Source: Bacteroidales bacterium
GTDB lineage: Bacteria > Bacteroidota > Bacteroidia > Bacteroidales > F082
DNA: 64,000 nucleotides
Reading direction: 5' to 3'
Assembly (NCBI GenBank): GCA_028704385.1
Contig: JAQVLA010000009.1
Span: 1-64,000 of the forward strand
Part shown: piece after piece, positions 1-7,059 of the stretch
Layout of the letters: each line of letters starts with the position of its first letter
How positions within the stretch are numbered: position 1 is the stretch's first letter
Notes under the pieces: generated by a model
The model's input: the letters and a program-made list of their open reading frames with translations, nothing else
Told to the model about the DNA's origin: nothing
Databases searched by the model: none
Translations under genes and position numbers: made by a program

Positions 1-51
1 GCAAGGCACAACGTTGTTGCATGCCAGAACTCATTAACAAACCCAAATTTT

Positions 52-120
52 GGAGGGGGTCAGTATGCCGGAATGGGGGGTCAGCTTGATCCGGAATGGG
101 GGGTCAGTATCGTCCGGAAT
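52..120. repeat. 23-bp direct repeats, probable insertion-sequence end
   Basis: A unit that begins CCGGAATGGGGGGTCAG starts at 68 and again at 91, exactly 23 bases apart. A third, broken copy starts at 114 (CCGGAAT only) and a partial copy lies before the first (52-67). Short tandem copies with a GGGGGTCA core are typical of the multiple terminal repeats of IS21-like elements in Bacteroidota; this identification is from memory. No istA or istB gene is in the window, so the body of any element would lie off the left edge. Confidence 0.5.
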
Positions 121-313
121 TTGCAATTATCAACTTGTTTGCTTACTTGCAAAATCATACAGCATTGAAAAATCGTTAAAGAAAAACGAGTTGTATTACC
201 GAAAAGAATCGTTCATTTATTGCATAAACACAGGATTGAGCCAAGAACTGAATTTTGATTTGAGTTTCAGACAAATCAAAACGGAATTGGCAACAATTTA
301 TAATGACCTTTAA
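119..313 (+). pseudogene. 3' remnant of an unknown gene cut by the repeat array
   Basis: An open frame continues from the last 23-bp repeat to a TAA at 311-313. The roughly 64 residues after the repeat look protein-like (lysine, tyrosine and isoleucine rich, ending ELATIYNDL), whereas the residues before 119 are simply translated repeat. The stop lies 11 bases before the next gene, a normal spacing for co-transcribed genes. I read this as the C-terminal end of a gene whose front was replaced by a mobile-element end. The family is not recognised. It could also be a chance open frame. Confidence 0.35.
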
Positions 314-324
314 AACCAAAAAAT

Positions 325-702
325 ATGGCACAACTAATTTTCGGGACAAAACAGCAAGTTCAATTTGCATCGGACAGCGAATTTTTTGAAGCACTTGGCT
401 TTCTCTCAAAAAATGACGGAACAACTTCTATTCATTGGGAACATAATGAAAATCAAGGTGCTTGGGGAAGTGAAGGAAGAATACATTGTTATCAAAACAT
501 TGATAACTTTCCTGCATATTTCAGCAATGCTTTTTCGGCAGGAGTAAATAATATTGTTCACAGGATTAACTGTAATGAATACATACAATATATCGTTACA
601 AATCACGGTTTTCAACTTGGACATAATCAAGATATAAATGCCATAACAGCGACAATTCCTGCACAATATTTGGCGGACTTTAATCGTGGACAAAATATTT
701 AA
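325..702 (+). CDS. Small protein of unknown function (125 aa)
   Basis: The protein has no signal peptide and no membrane segment. It is rich in Asn, Gln and aromatic residues, with a plausible soluble composition. ATG at 325 follows closely on the remnant ending at 313, so the two probably belonged to one operon. Base composition is more AT-rich than the housekeeping genes of the window, and the gene lies between a mobile-element end and two long hairpins, all of which suggests horizontally acquired DNA. I do not recognise the family. The stop codon is immediately followed by a series of inverted repeats (see 697-924). Confidence 0.6.
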   Translation: MAQLIFGTKQQVQFASDSEFFEALGFLSKNDGTTSIHWEHNENQGAWGSEGRIHCYQNIDNFPAYFSNAFSAGVNNIVHRINCNEYIQYIVTNHGFQLGHNQDINAITATIPAQYLADFNRGQNI

Positions 703-714
703 CAAACAACGCTT

Positions 715-780
715 TTGGTAGCACATTTTCATTTTTGCCAATCTCACAAAACCAAACAAAAAATGAAAAAGAGCTACCAA
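715..780. repeat. Long imperfect inverted repeat (hairpin 1)
   Basis: The left arm 715-737 and the right arm 757-780 are reverse complements at about 21 of 23 positions, with two mismatches and one bulged base, around a 19-base loop. The arms read TTGGTAGC...CATTTTTG and CAAAAAATG...GCTACCAA. The element lies just after the 125-residue gene. An imperfect stem with a bulged base is the usual form of integron attC sites and of some MITEs. Confidence 0.7.
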
Positions 781-845
781 GCCAACGCACCAACAAACGG
801 GCTGTCAAACAGGACGAAAAAGAAGGGCGAAGGCATAACAAATAA

Positions 846-914
846 GGCTTAAACGCAAACGTAAGCCTGCTTTTCCCTGATGCCTGTTGGACTCATTTGT
901 TTGCGATTTAAGCC
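846..914. repeat. Imperfect inverted repeat (hairpin 2)
   Basis: The arm 846-860 (GGCTTAAACGCAAAC) pairs with 899-914 (GTTTGCGATTTAAGCC) with a single bulged base. A smaller alternative stem exists within it (AGGCTTA at 845-851 with TAAGCCT at 862-868). It follows hairpin 1 by 65 bases. Together they make a structured non-coding block between the small gene and the transposase remnant. Confidence 0.65.
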
Positions 915-991
915 GATGTTGAACGGAACCACTTGGTGGGTCTATTATGGGGATTCAATACGGTGGAGGTAGTTGGGTCAGTAAGGTATCA

Positions 992-1282
992 TTACGGATT
1001 GCTGTTTTTGAGCAAGGTGTTTGCCTTGTTAACTTTTGTAAGAGTCATTTTTTTGGCTTCATTTTCTCTATTTTTTATGATGGTTTTTACATTTAAAGCA
1101 CAGCTTCGCCAGGCTGCTGTCAAACTGCGGCAGCTTGAAAAAGGATTTGGTTTAAGAAAAGGGTCCAGTCTTGCAGATGTGTTTGGCGGCGGCCGTGGGT
1201 CCAGTATTTCAATTGTCACCATAACCCCTGTTTTGCAGCATGGGCATTTTCCCCATCCAGTTTTCCTCAAATTCCTGCTCAA
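992..1282 (-). pseudogene. C-terminal remnant of an IS91-family transposase
   Basis: On the minus strand a fragment contains WGKCPCCKTGVM followed by a short run and PRPPP. Recollection of Bacteroidota IS91-type transposases gives a C-terminal zinc-binding CPCC-K-G-M motif followed by a GPP or PPP tail, which this resembles. There is no proper start: the frame opens with a TTG preceded by an in-frame TAA, and the sequence upstream up to about 1345 looks protein-like only in a different frame, so at least one frameshift is present. The rest of the transposase and the element ends are gone. I treat it as a dead fragment; the family assignment is moderately sure. Confidence 0.45.
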
Positions 1283-1732
1283 ACCTTCTGTTTAACTTTT
1301 GATAGTTTGCTGCCTCTGAAATTTTTTTCAATTTTTTAGTGGTTGATAGTGAATATCTTATAAATAAATTTTACGCCCGAAAGCAAAAATCCTGTCAGAC
1401 GAGGCGTATAGGGTATGAAATCTTTTGAGATGAATACGAAAAATGACTATGATTTGAGTGGCACAGCAGAAGTATGGATCTGCTATATTTCGGCAGCGCC
1501 TGTACAGTATAAGGTGTTATTGGCATATCAGCCGGCCGTTGTTAGGTCGGAACCGGTATGTTTTAACTTCATCCCCGACATCCGCCTGCATAGTCAGCGG
1601 GTGTTTGGCAGCAAGCAAAAGGTGAATGCTCCGCCTTGGTGGCTTTTTGCTTTAGCCCGGCTAAGCTGGGGCTTTTGGCTTTGTAAAGCTATAAGCAGTA
1701 GTCTATTTTAAAAACTTTAAAAATAAAACAAA
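1283..1732. other. Non-coding stretch before the CarboxypepD-like gene
   Basis: No convincing gene is seen in these 450 bases. The part up to about 1345 may be further decayed transposase on the minus strand. A short imperfect hairpin occurs at 1654-1673 (AGCCC...GGGCT) followed by four T, possibly a weak terminator or leader structure. The stretch is otherwise unexplained. Confidence 0.4.
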
Positions 1733-2662
1733 ATGAAAACTGAACAAAAGCGTTCAAGAAAAATCCTGGCGATTGCTCAGGTCCTCGAAAGCCATCCCGA
1801 GGTATTCGATGGCAAGCTGGAAGCGCAGCAGTTACGCGAAACTTTTATCAACAATGCTGCCATGTTGCGCGAGAAGCTCAACCTGCTGGCCTTGTCGGCA
1901 CAAACGGTGATCGCCAACAGGGTAGAGAAGCGGGCACGTTACCGCGAGCTGCTCGATCAGGTGGCACAGCTTGGTGTGCTGCTTGGCAGCAGAAATCAGG
2001 ATGTTGAGCTGCTGGCAAGCTTCACCGAAATCCTGAACCGGTTCAGGTCAGTGTCAACAGCGCGTATGCTGGGTTATGGCGAGGTAGTAGTAAATCAGTT
2101 CACGAGTAATACGGAACAGCTGCTACAGCTTGGCTTGATACAGGCCGACTGGGATGAGTTTTTAAGTCTGCACAACAGTATGCTTGCCACGCTGAATGAC
2201 ACGGAAGACAAAGTGAGCGGGCGCCGGACCATTCGTATGGAGATCGACCTGCTGATCAAGGCACAGAATCAGTTGTTGCGTATGAACCTGGATCGTTTTG
2301 TGCGACACAATGCCCAGCTGCACCGGGCCTTTGCCTCGCGCTACAATCGCATCCGTAAGGCGCGCCGCAAACCCGCCACCCCCGATTTGCCTGTTGAATC
2401 GGATATCAGCGGTCAGGTTACTGACAACATCAGCGGTGCAGCGGTTAGTGGTGCAGTGATTACACTCATTGAGCACACCTATAGCATCGAAACAGATGCC
2501 GATGGCCGTTATATGCTCGACGAGCTACCCGAAGGCAGTTATACCGTTAGCTGTCACAAACCCGGCTATCTGGTGCCGGAGCAGGCGCAGATAACGCTGG
2601 GTCGCAACGACAGTGTGATATATAACTTTGCTTTGGAAGCTGCAGTGGAAACCGCTGCCTGA
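1733..2662 (+). CDS. Helical protein with C-terminal carboxypeptidase-regulatory-like domain (309 aa)
   Basis: Residues 1-220 are charged and rich in Leu, Gln, Arg and Ala with heptad-like spacing, so the region should be mostly alpha-helical. Residues about 225-300 form a carboxypeptidase regulatory-like beta-sandwich, with the sequence ISGQVTD, an inner GAVITL strand, DADGRYML and LPEGSYTVSCHKPGY. That fold is usually extracytoplasmic, yet no signal peptide or membrane segment precedes it. The gene is visibly richer in G and C than the AT-rich patch to its left. It stands alone, with a kinase fragment facing it. The function is unknown; binding or scaffolding is only a guess. Confidence 0.75.
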   Translation: MKTEQKRSRKILAIAQVLESHPEVFDGKLEAQQLRETFINNAAMLREKLNLLALSAQTVIANRVEKRARYRELLDQVAQLGVLLGSRNQDVELLASFTEILNRFRSVSTARMLGYGEVVVNQFTSNTEQLLQLGLIQADWDEFLSLHNSMLATLNDTEDKVSGRRTIRMEIDLLIKAQNQLLRMNLDRFVRHNAQLHRAFASRYNRIRKARRKPATPDLPVESDISGQVTDNISGAAVSGAVITLIEHTYSIETDADGRYMLDELPEGSYTVSCHKPGYLVPEQAQITLGRNDSVIYNFALEAAVETAA

Positions 2663-2727
2663 TAAAAGCAGAAGCCTATTGCCCCAGGCTGTATGATCAA
2701 TGGATTATGCAGCCTTTTTTTTTGATT

Positions 2728-3456
2728 TTAAAGGTCTGTATCGGCCTGCAAAGGCAATTTAATCTCCATCCTCGCTCCGCTATCAGGCTTTATTTTGTTT
2801 GATATGATGAAACTGAAGGCAGTTTCACCAAATTCTTCATTGAGTAATTGAATACTGGTGTTAATCATATCCAGGCCACGGGATTTGTGTGTCGATTTTG
2901 ATTCGGGGGCGATTCCGGGGCCGTTGTCTTCAACAACGCATTGGTAGCCTTCGGGGCTGATTTGTTCAAATCGGATGTTGATTATACCGGAATCTTTTGC
3001 CTTGTTTGTACCGTGTTTGATGTCATTTTCGATCAGGGGTTGTAACAGCATGGGCGGTATCCGGGTGTTTTGCAGGTCGAGCTTTGGGTCGACAAAAATT
3101 TGGGTCTCCAGCTTGCCGTTCATCCTTATTTTCTCGAGGCGGATGTAGTTTTCGATATATTCCACTTCTTCTTCCAGGCTGATAAATTTTTCGGAGGCAT
3201 AGTCCAGTGTGCGACGCATCAGGCGCGATACATAAGATAGATTGTGGATGGCGTTATCGATCTCGTTTTTGAGGATAGCATTTTGGAAAGCAGTGAGCAC
3301 ATTGAAAATGAAATGTGGATTCATCTGTGCCTGAAGAGCTTGCAGTTTGAGTTCGGCCAGCTGCTGCTGAATTTCGTATTTGCGCTTTTGCTGCTGTCGC
3401 AGGTAACGGATGCGCCAGTTCATGCCGGCAAAGAGCAGTGCAGCAGCAGCCATCAC
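2728..3456 (-). CDS. LytS/YehU-type sensor histidine kinase, N-terminally truncated (242 aa)
   Basis: The product has one membrane segment, a short linker, a His_kinase domain (QAQMNPHFIFNVL, phospho-accepting His within NPHFIFN) and an HATPase domain (LQPLIENDIKHG and VEDNGPGI). In the usual Bacteroidota form a beta-propeller sensor, a Y_Y_Y domain and the membrane segment precede the kinase, for about 1000 residues. Here the frame can be followed upstream only through the end of a Y_Y_Y-like linker (FSILKPWWQQWW) to an in-frame TGA near 3530, and no propeller is found beyond it. The listed start is a GTG of convenience. No LytTR response regulator lies nearby. Probably a decayed or non-sensing kinase. 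Confidence 0.7.
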   Translation of the reverse strand: MMAAAALLFAGMNWRIRYLRQQQKRKYEIQQQLAELKLQALQAQMNPHFIFNVLTAFQNAILKNEIDNAIHNLSYVSRLMRRTLDYASEKFISLEEEVEYIENYIRLEKIRMNGKLETQIFVDPKLDLQNTRIPPMLLQPLIENDIKHGTNKAKDSGIINIRFEQISPEGYQCVVEDNGPGIAPESKSTHKSRGLDMINTSIQLLNEEFGETAFSFIISNKIKPDSGARMEIKLPLQADTDL

Positions 3457-3664
3457 AAAAAGGATGATAAACCACCATTGCTGCCACCAGGGTTTTAGTA
3501 TGCTGAAAGGGCGAATTTTAGAATAAACGATTCATTTGGGTAAATGATCGGTATATTTTTAAGGTCAGTTAACCATTATTAGCAGCTTTTGGATAGGATA
3601 CTTTAATTATTGAAGATTCAGCAAAAAACTTTCTGGACTATTATCTGAAGCTGCTGCTACTTCT

Positions 3665-3672
3665 TATCTTTG
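3665..3672 (+). promoter_or_regulatory. Promoter -7 box of folC, very close to the start
   Basis: TATCTTTG fits the Bacteroidota -7 consensus TAnnTTTG. A weaker TCTG lies 17 bases upstream (3644-3647) in the place of the -33 TTTG. The box ends only 4 bases before the folC ATG at 3677, which would give a leaderless or nearly leaderless transcript. Confidence 0.45.
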
Positions 3673-3676
3673 TCGC

Positions 3677-4963
3677 ATGAACTACCCCGAAACCCTCCAG
3701 TGGATGTTTGCACAGCTGCCCATGTATCAGCGCGTGGGAGCGGCTGCCTACAAAGCCGATTTGGACAACACCATTCGATTACTGAATTTGTTGAACAATC
3801 CGCAACAGCATTTCCCTGCCATCCACATTGCCGGCACCAATGGCAAAGGATCTGTATCACATATGATTGCTGCGGTATTGCAAACTGCGGGTTACAAAAC
3901 AGGCTTATACACTTCGCCCCACCTGCGCGATTTCAGGGAGAGAATACGCATCGATGGCGAGCTGATCTCAGAAGAAAAAGTGGTTTCATTTATCGAAAAG
4001 CATCAGCAGGATTTTGAAGCCATGCAGCTTTCATTTTTTGAAATGACGGTGGGGATGGCATTTGATTATTTTGCCTCGGAAAAGGTGGATATTGCGGTAG
4101 TAGAAACCGGTATGGGTGGCAGACTGGATTCTACTAATCTGGTGCATCCGTTGCTGAATGTGATCACCAATATCGGTTTTGATCATATGCAGTTTTTGGG
4201 CGACACCTTACCCAAAATCGCTGCCGAAAAGGCTGGTATCATTAAGTCCGGAGTGCCTGTTGTGATAGGGGAGAGTCAGTCCGAAGTGCAGGAAGTGTTC
4301 ACGGAAAAAGCCACCGAGCAGGGCACTGAAATATATTTTGCAGATCAGCTTTTCGAGGCCCGCCGCATTCAACAAGACAGTCAGATGAGCCAGCGATTTG
4401 ATCTGTGGAAGGGCAATCAGATTTATTACGAAGACCTTACCTTACCTTTATTGGGTCATTACCAGCAGATGAATCTGGTAACGGCGGTGTGTGCCCTGGA
4501 TTTGATCAGAAATCGGTTTAATTGGGCTGAGAATGATTTGTGGCATGGTATGGAAAATGTGGTCCAACTCACCGGTCTTAAAGGACGCTGGCAGGTAATG
4601 GGACGCATGCCACTTTGTGTAGCTGATACTGGTCATAATGCTGCCGGAATCCGTCAGAACATGATGCAACTGAGTCAGTTACGATACGAAAAATTGCATG
4701 TTGTGCTGGGCGTAGTGAACGATAAAAAGCTGGATGATATTTTACAATTGCTGCCTGCCAATGCTCAGTATTATTTCTGTCGTCCGGATATTCCCCGCGG
4801 ACTGGATGCAGAGGAGCTTTCAAAAATTGCTTTTGGTTATGGGCTCAGGGGTGAGGTTTATCATACAGTAGCCGAAGCTTATCGCCACGCCCGTGAACAG
4901 GCAGGGGCGAAGGATGTGGTGTATGTGGGTGGAAGTACTTTTGTGGTGGCGGAAGTTGTTTAG
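3677..4963 (+). CDS. folC: Folylpolyglutamate synthase / dihydrofolate synthase (428 aa)
   Basis: FolC adds glutamate to dihydropteroate or tetrahydrofolate in an ATP-dependent ligase reaction in the cytoplasm. The P-loop GTNGKGS is at residues 53-59 and a Mur-ligase-like core follows, including VVETGMGGRLDSTN and the IGFDHMQFLGDTLPKIAAEK segment (Mur ligase signature region). The C-terminal ligase domain contains ADTGHNAAG. The length matches the family. The start is the first ATG after a good promoter box, 4 bases downstream. The gene is followed at 115 bases by a separately promoted gene, so it is probably monocistronic. Confidence 0.96.
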   Translation: MNYPETLQWMFAQLPMYQRVGAAAYKADLDNTIRLLNLLNNPQQHFPAIHIAGTNGKGSVSHMIAAVLQTAGYKTGLYTSPHLRDFRERIRIDGELISEEKVVSFIEKHQQDFEAMQLSFFEMTVGMAFDYFASEKVDIAVVETGMGGRLDSTNLVHPLLNVITNIGFDHMQFLGDTLPKIAAEKAGIIKSGVPVVIGESQSEVQEVFTEKATEQGTEIYFADQLFEARRIQQDSQMSQRFDLWKGNQIYYEDLTLPLLGHYQQMNLVTAVCALDLIRNRFNWAENDLWHGMENVVQLTGLKGRWQVMGRMPLCVADTGHNAAGIRQNMMQLSQLRYEKLHVVLGVVNDKKLDDILQLLPANAQYYFCRPDIPRGLDAEELSKIAFGYGLRGEVYHTVAEAYRHAREQAGAKDVVYVGGSTFVVAEVV

Positions 4964-5025
4964 GTGTTTAGTTGTTTATGTGTTTTCGGGTTGATGAGTT
5001 TAATGTTGTTTCTTGTTCAAATTGT

Positions 5026-5054
5026 TTTGGTCTCAATCAAATACATTAATTTTG
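5026..5054 (+). promoter_or_regulatory. Bacteroidota-type promoter of the CoA-binding gene
   Basis: TTTG at 5026-5029 and TAATTTTG at 5047-5054 are separated by 17 bases, a full match to the -33 / -7 consensus of the phylum. The next gene starts at 5079, giving a leader of roughly 20 bases. Confidence 0.6.
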
Positions 5055-5078
5055 AGCTGCAAACCAAAACTCTCGTAA

Positions 5079-5534
5079 ATGAAAGCAAATCTGCAACAAA
5101 TCAACGCTTTTTTGAAACATCATCAGCTGGCACTTGTTGGCGTTTCTCGTGATCCCAAGAAATTTGGTTCCGAAGTGATGAAGCATCTGCTCGAACGTGG
5201 TTTCGATGTGATACCAGTGCATCCGGAACTTGTTGAGATACAAGGTAAAAGTTGTGTTCGGGATATTGCATCGCTTCCTGATCATGTGAAAGCTTTGGTT
5301 ATAGCGCTGCCAAAGGATAAAACTGATGCTGTATTGAAAGAAGCCTTGGACAAAGGTATCGAACAGTTATGGATCCAACAGTTTTCGGATGGCCCTGAAA
5401 CAAAAAACCTGATCAATAACTCAAAGGCCAATGTGGTTACAGGTCGTTGCATCTTTATGTACACTGATCCAACAGGTTTCCATAAATTTCACGAAAGATT
5501 GAATAAGCTTTTTGGAGCCTACGCAAAAGCTTGA
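5079..5534 (+). CDS. CoA-binding domain protein, YccU-like (151 aa)
   Basis: This is a single Rossmann-type CoA_binding_2 domain. The N-terminal LALVGVSRDPKKFG segment is the nucleotide-binding loop, followed by a VIPVHPE strand, SLPDHVKALVIALPK, and the C-terminal QQFSDGPETKN and VVTGRCIFMY motifs of the family. The members bind CoA but their role is not established. It is preceded by a good promoter at 5026-5054 and converges on the nitroreductase gene, whose stop lies 35 bases further. Single-gene transcription is likely. Confidence 0.88.
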   Translation: MKANLQQINAFLKHHQLALVGVSRDPKKFGSEVMKHLLERGFDVIPVHPELVEIQGKSCVRDIASLPDHVKALVIALPKDKTDAVLKEALDKGIEQLWIQQFSDGPETKNLINNSKANVVTGRCIFMYTDPTGFHKFHERLNKLFGAYAKA

Positions 5535-5568
5535 AAGTAGAAACTTCTCAAAATAAACTTAAGCTTCT

Positions 5569-6489
5569 CTAATTCAATCTCGTAACCGAAGCGAAACTCC
5601 TTCGGATGCCTTTGTGATATTCAACTGCAGGATAGCCAAAAATCACAAACAGACCCTCACGGCTTTTATATTTGATCTGATGTTTTTCTCGGAAGGCTTT
5701 GGCCTTCTTTCCATTTTGGATCAAGGGATGGATACCGCCTAACATACAGGTGCCAAGCCCCAGCGATTCAGCGGCATACATGGCTGAGGTTGCCGCCACC
5801 ACAGGATCAGCCGGATCGGTGTAAGGAGAGCCGTAAAAATACATGGCCAGAGGTGCATCATAGGTGACCAGGTTTTTGCCTTGTTGCATGTTTTCGATGT
5901 AAACTTTGAACATAGGTTTTACAAATCCCTTAAACAATTCATGATTGGCTTTGCCCCAGAATGGCCTCATCACCTTTAAAAACCAATCCGATACAAACCA
6001 TTTCATGCCTTCGAGGTATTGACAAAAATCTTTTGCAAACTGTTTTGTTTTAAATTTACTATCGAATACTAAAACATTCACATCAGAAGGCGGAAGTCCC
6101 ATGGGTGAAGTTTTCGCAGCTTCCAGAATTTTTTCAATAATCTTATTATCAATAGCTTTATCCTGAAACTCACGGATGCTTCTTCTTTGCTGAAGCAATG
6201 TAAGTATTTGCTCGTAACTTGCTGTTTGACTTTTGGGAGGCAAATCAAAGAGGTCAGATTCGGATATCTCTCTTCCGGAAATAGTGATGGCACCGGTCGG
6301 GCAGATGGCCATGCAGTGTCCACAGCCAATACAGCCAAATGACGGTGTATCGCTTAGTACAGCTTTGCTATTTTTGAGTTTCAGACTAAAATCTTTACAC
6401 ACTGAAACACATTTGCCGCATCCATTGCATTTTTCTGTGTCAATGCTGATGTGGCCTTTTTCTTTGGTTCTTGAGGTGGGAATGGCCAT
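5569..6489 (-). CDS. Ferredoxin-domain nitroreductase (306 aa)
   Basis: An N-terminal 2x[4Fe-4S] ferredoxin domain (CNGCGKCVSVC and CIGCGHCMAICP, residues about 20-80) is fused to an FMN-binding nitroreductase domain (RRSIREFQ, and a late SLGLGTCMLGG). Fusions of this type carry electrons from the clusters to flavin for reduction of an unknown substrate. An in-frame extension to 6519 begins MLLITVKKIV; I chose the ATG at 6489 (MAIPTSRTKEKG) because the ferredoxin domain then starts at the usual distance from the N terminus. No partner gene is adjacent, so the substrate is unknown. Confidence 0.88.
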   Translation of the reverse strand: MAIPTSRTKEKGHISIDTEKCNGCGKCVSVCKDFSLKLKNSKAVLSDTPSFGCIGCGHCMAICPTGAITISGREISESDLFDLPPKSQTASYEQILTLLQQRRSIREFQDKAIDNKIIEKILEAAKTSPMGLPPSDVNVLVFDSKFKTKQFAKDFCQYLEGMKWFVSDWFLKVMRPFWGKANHELFKGFVKPMFKVYIENMQQGKNLVTYDAPLAMYFYGSPYTDPADPVVAATSAMYAAESLGLGTCMLGGIHPLIQNGKKAKAFREKHQIKYKSREGLFVIFGYPAVEYHKGIRRSFASVTRLN

Positions 6490-7059
6490 AACTATTTTTT
6501 TAACTGTGATAAGCAACAAAGCCTCTTTTTGAATCTCTTTAAATAGCGAAAGAGGCTGAGCACAAAGTTAATTGAAAATGAATAATTTAAGCTTCAGGAA
6601 GATGATTTTTTTTGAAAGTATTTTACTGTATTATTAGCTTTGCTAAAAATTTGATTTTTGTATCGTTATCACGGTTTGAGCTGTGCCATCAAACATGGTA
6701 TTTTCCTGAATTGTGAAACTTTCTGTTTGAAACAATCCAAAGCGTCATAATTGCCAAACGAAAGGGCAGCATTACGACAGGAGAAACAAAAAAAATGATT
6801 GAGCTTCATTGTAGCAGATGTTTTTATCTTTGGAATGTTATTGAATGAAATATCAGGGCAGCATCCGGGTCTGGAATAAAAATGTCAAAATAGCAATTGA
6901 GAAGCTAAATTTGCTATGGATTGATAACCTGCTATCAATCCTACTAGTTTAGTATCTAACTATTCAGCTTTTTAACGGAAATTCTCCTTAAAGAAGTTTT
7001 GATGAGCTTGTTTGGTTATTGCAAATACGAGAAATCCTTTTGTTGCTTTAAGGCTAAAT
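6490..7059. other. Intergenic stretch with a promoter-like box, a tiny open frame and a hairpin
   Basis: No established gene is seen in these 570 bases. TATCTTTG at 6825-6832 matches the -7 consensus on the plus strand, and 13 bases later an ATG opens a 35-codon frame (6845-6952). Within that frame is a perfect hairpin at 6918-6941. A further TAAATTTG box lies at 6906-6913. The remaining DNA is AT-rich and unremarkable. Confidence 0.5.
6918..6941. repeat. Perfect 9-bp hairpin
   Basis: GGATTGATA at 6918-6926 and TATCAATCC at 6933-6941 are exact reverse complements around a 6-base loop. There is no T-run on either side, so it is not a classical terminator, although it lies 119 bases past the stop of the minus-strand TPR gene. 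Confidence 0.6.

Noticed and set aside
406-780. 124-residue minus-strand frame opposite the small gene
   Set aside because: It is the complement of the better plus-strand frame and of hairpin 1, and is full of Cys and Ile runs typical of antisense translation.
933-1295. 120-residue open frame on the plus strand
   Set aside because: It is antisense to the transposase fragment, which has a recognisable CPCC motif; the translated residues look random.
1415-1711. 98-residue open frame before the CarboxypepD-like gene
   Set aside because: No domain pattern, unusual Cys/Trp-rich composition and a hairpin inside; more likely non-coding.
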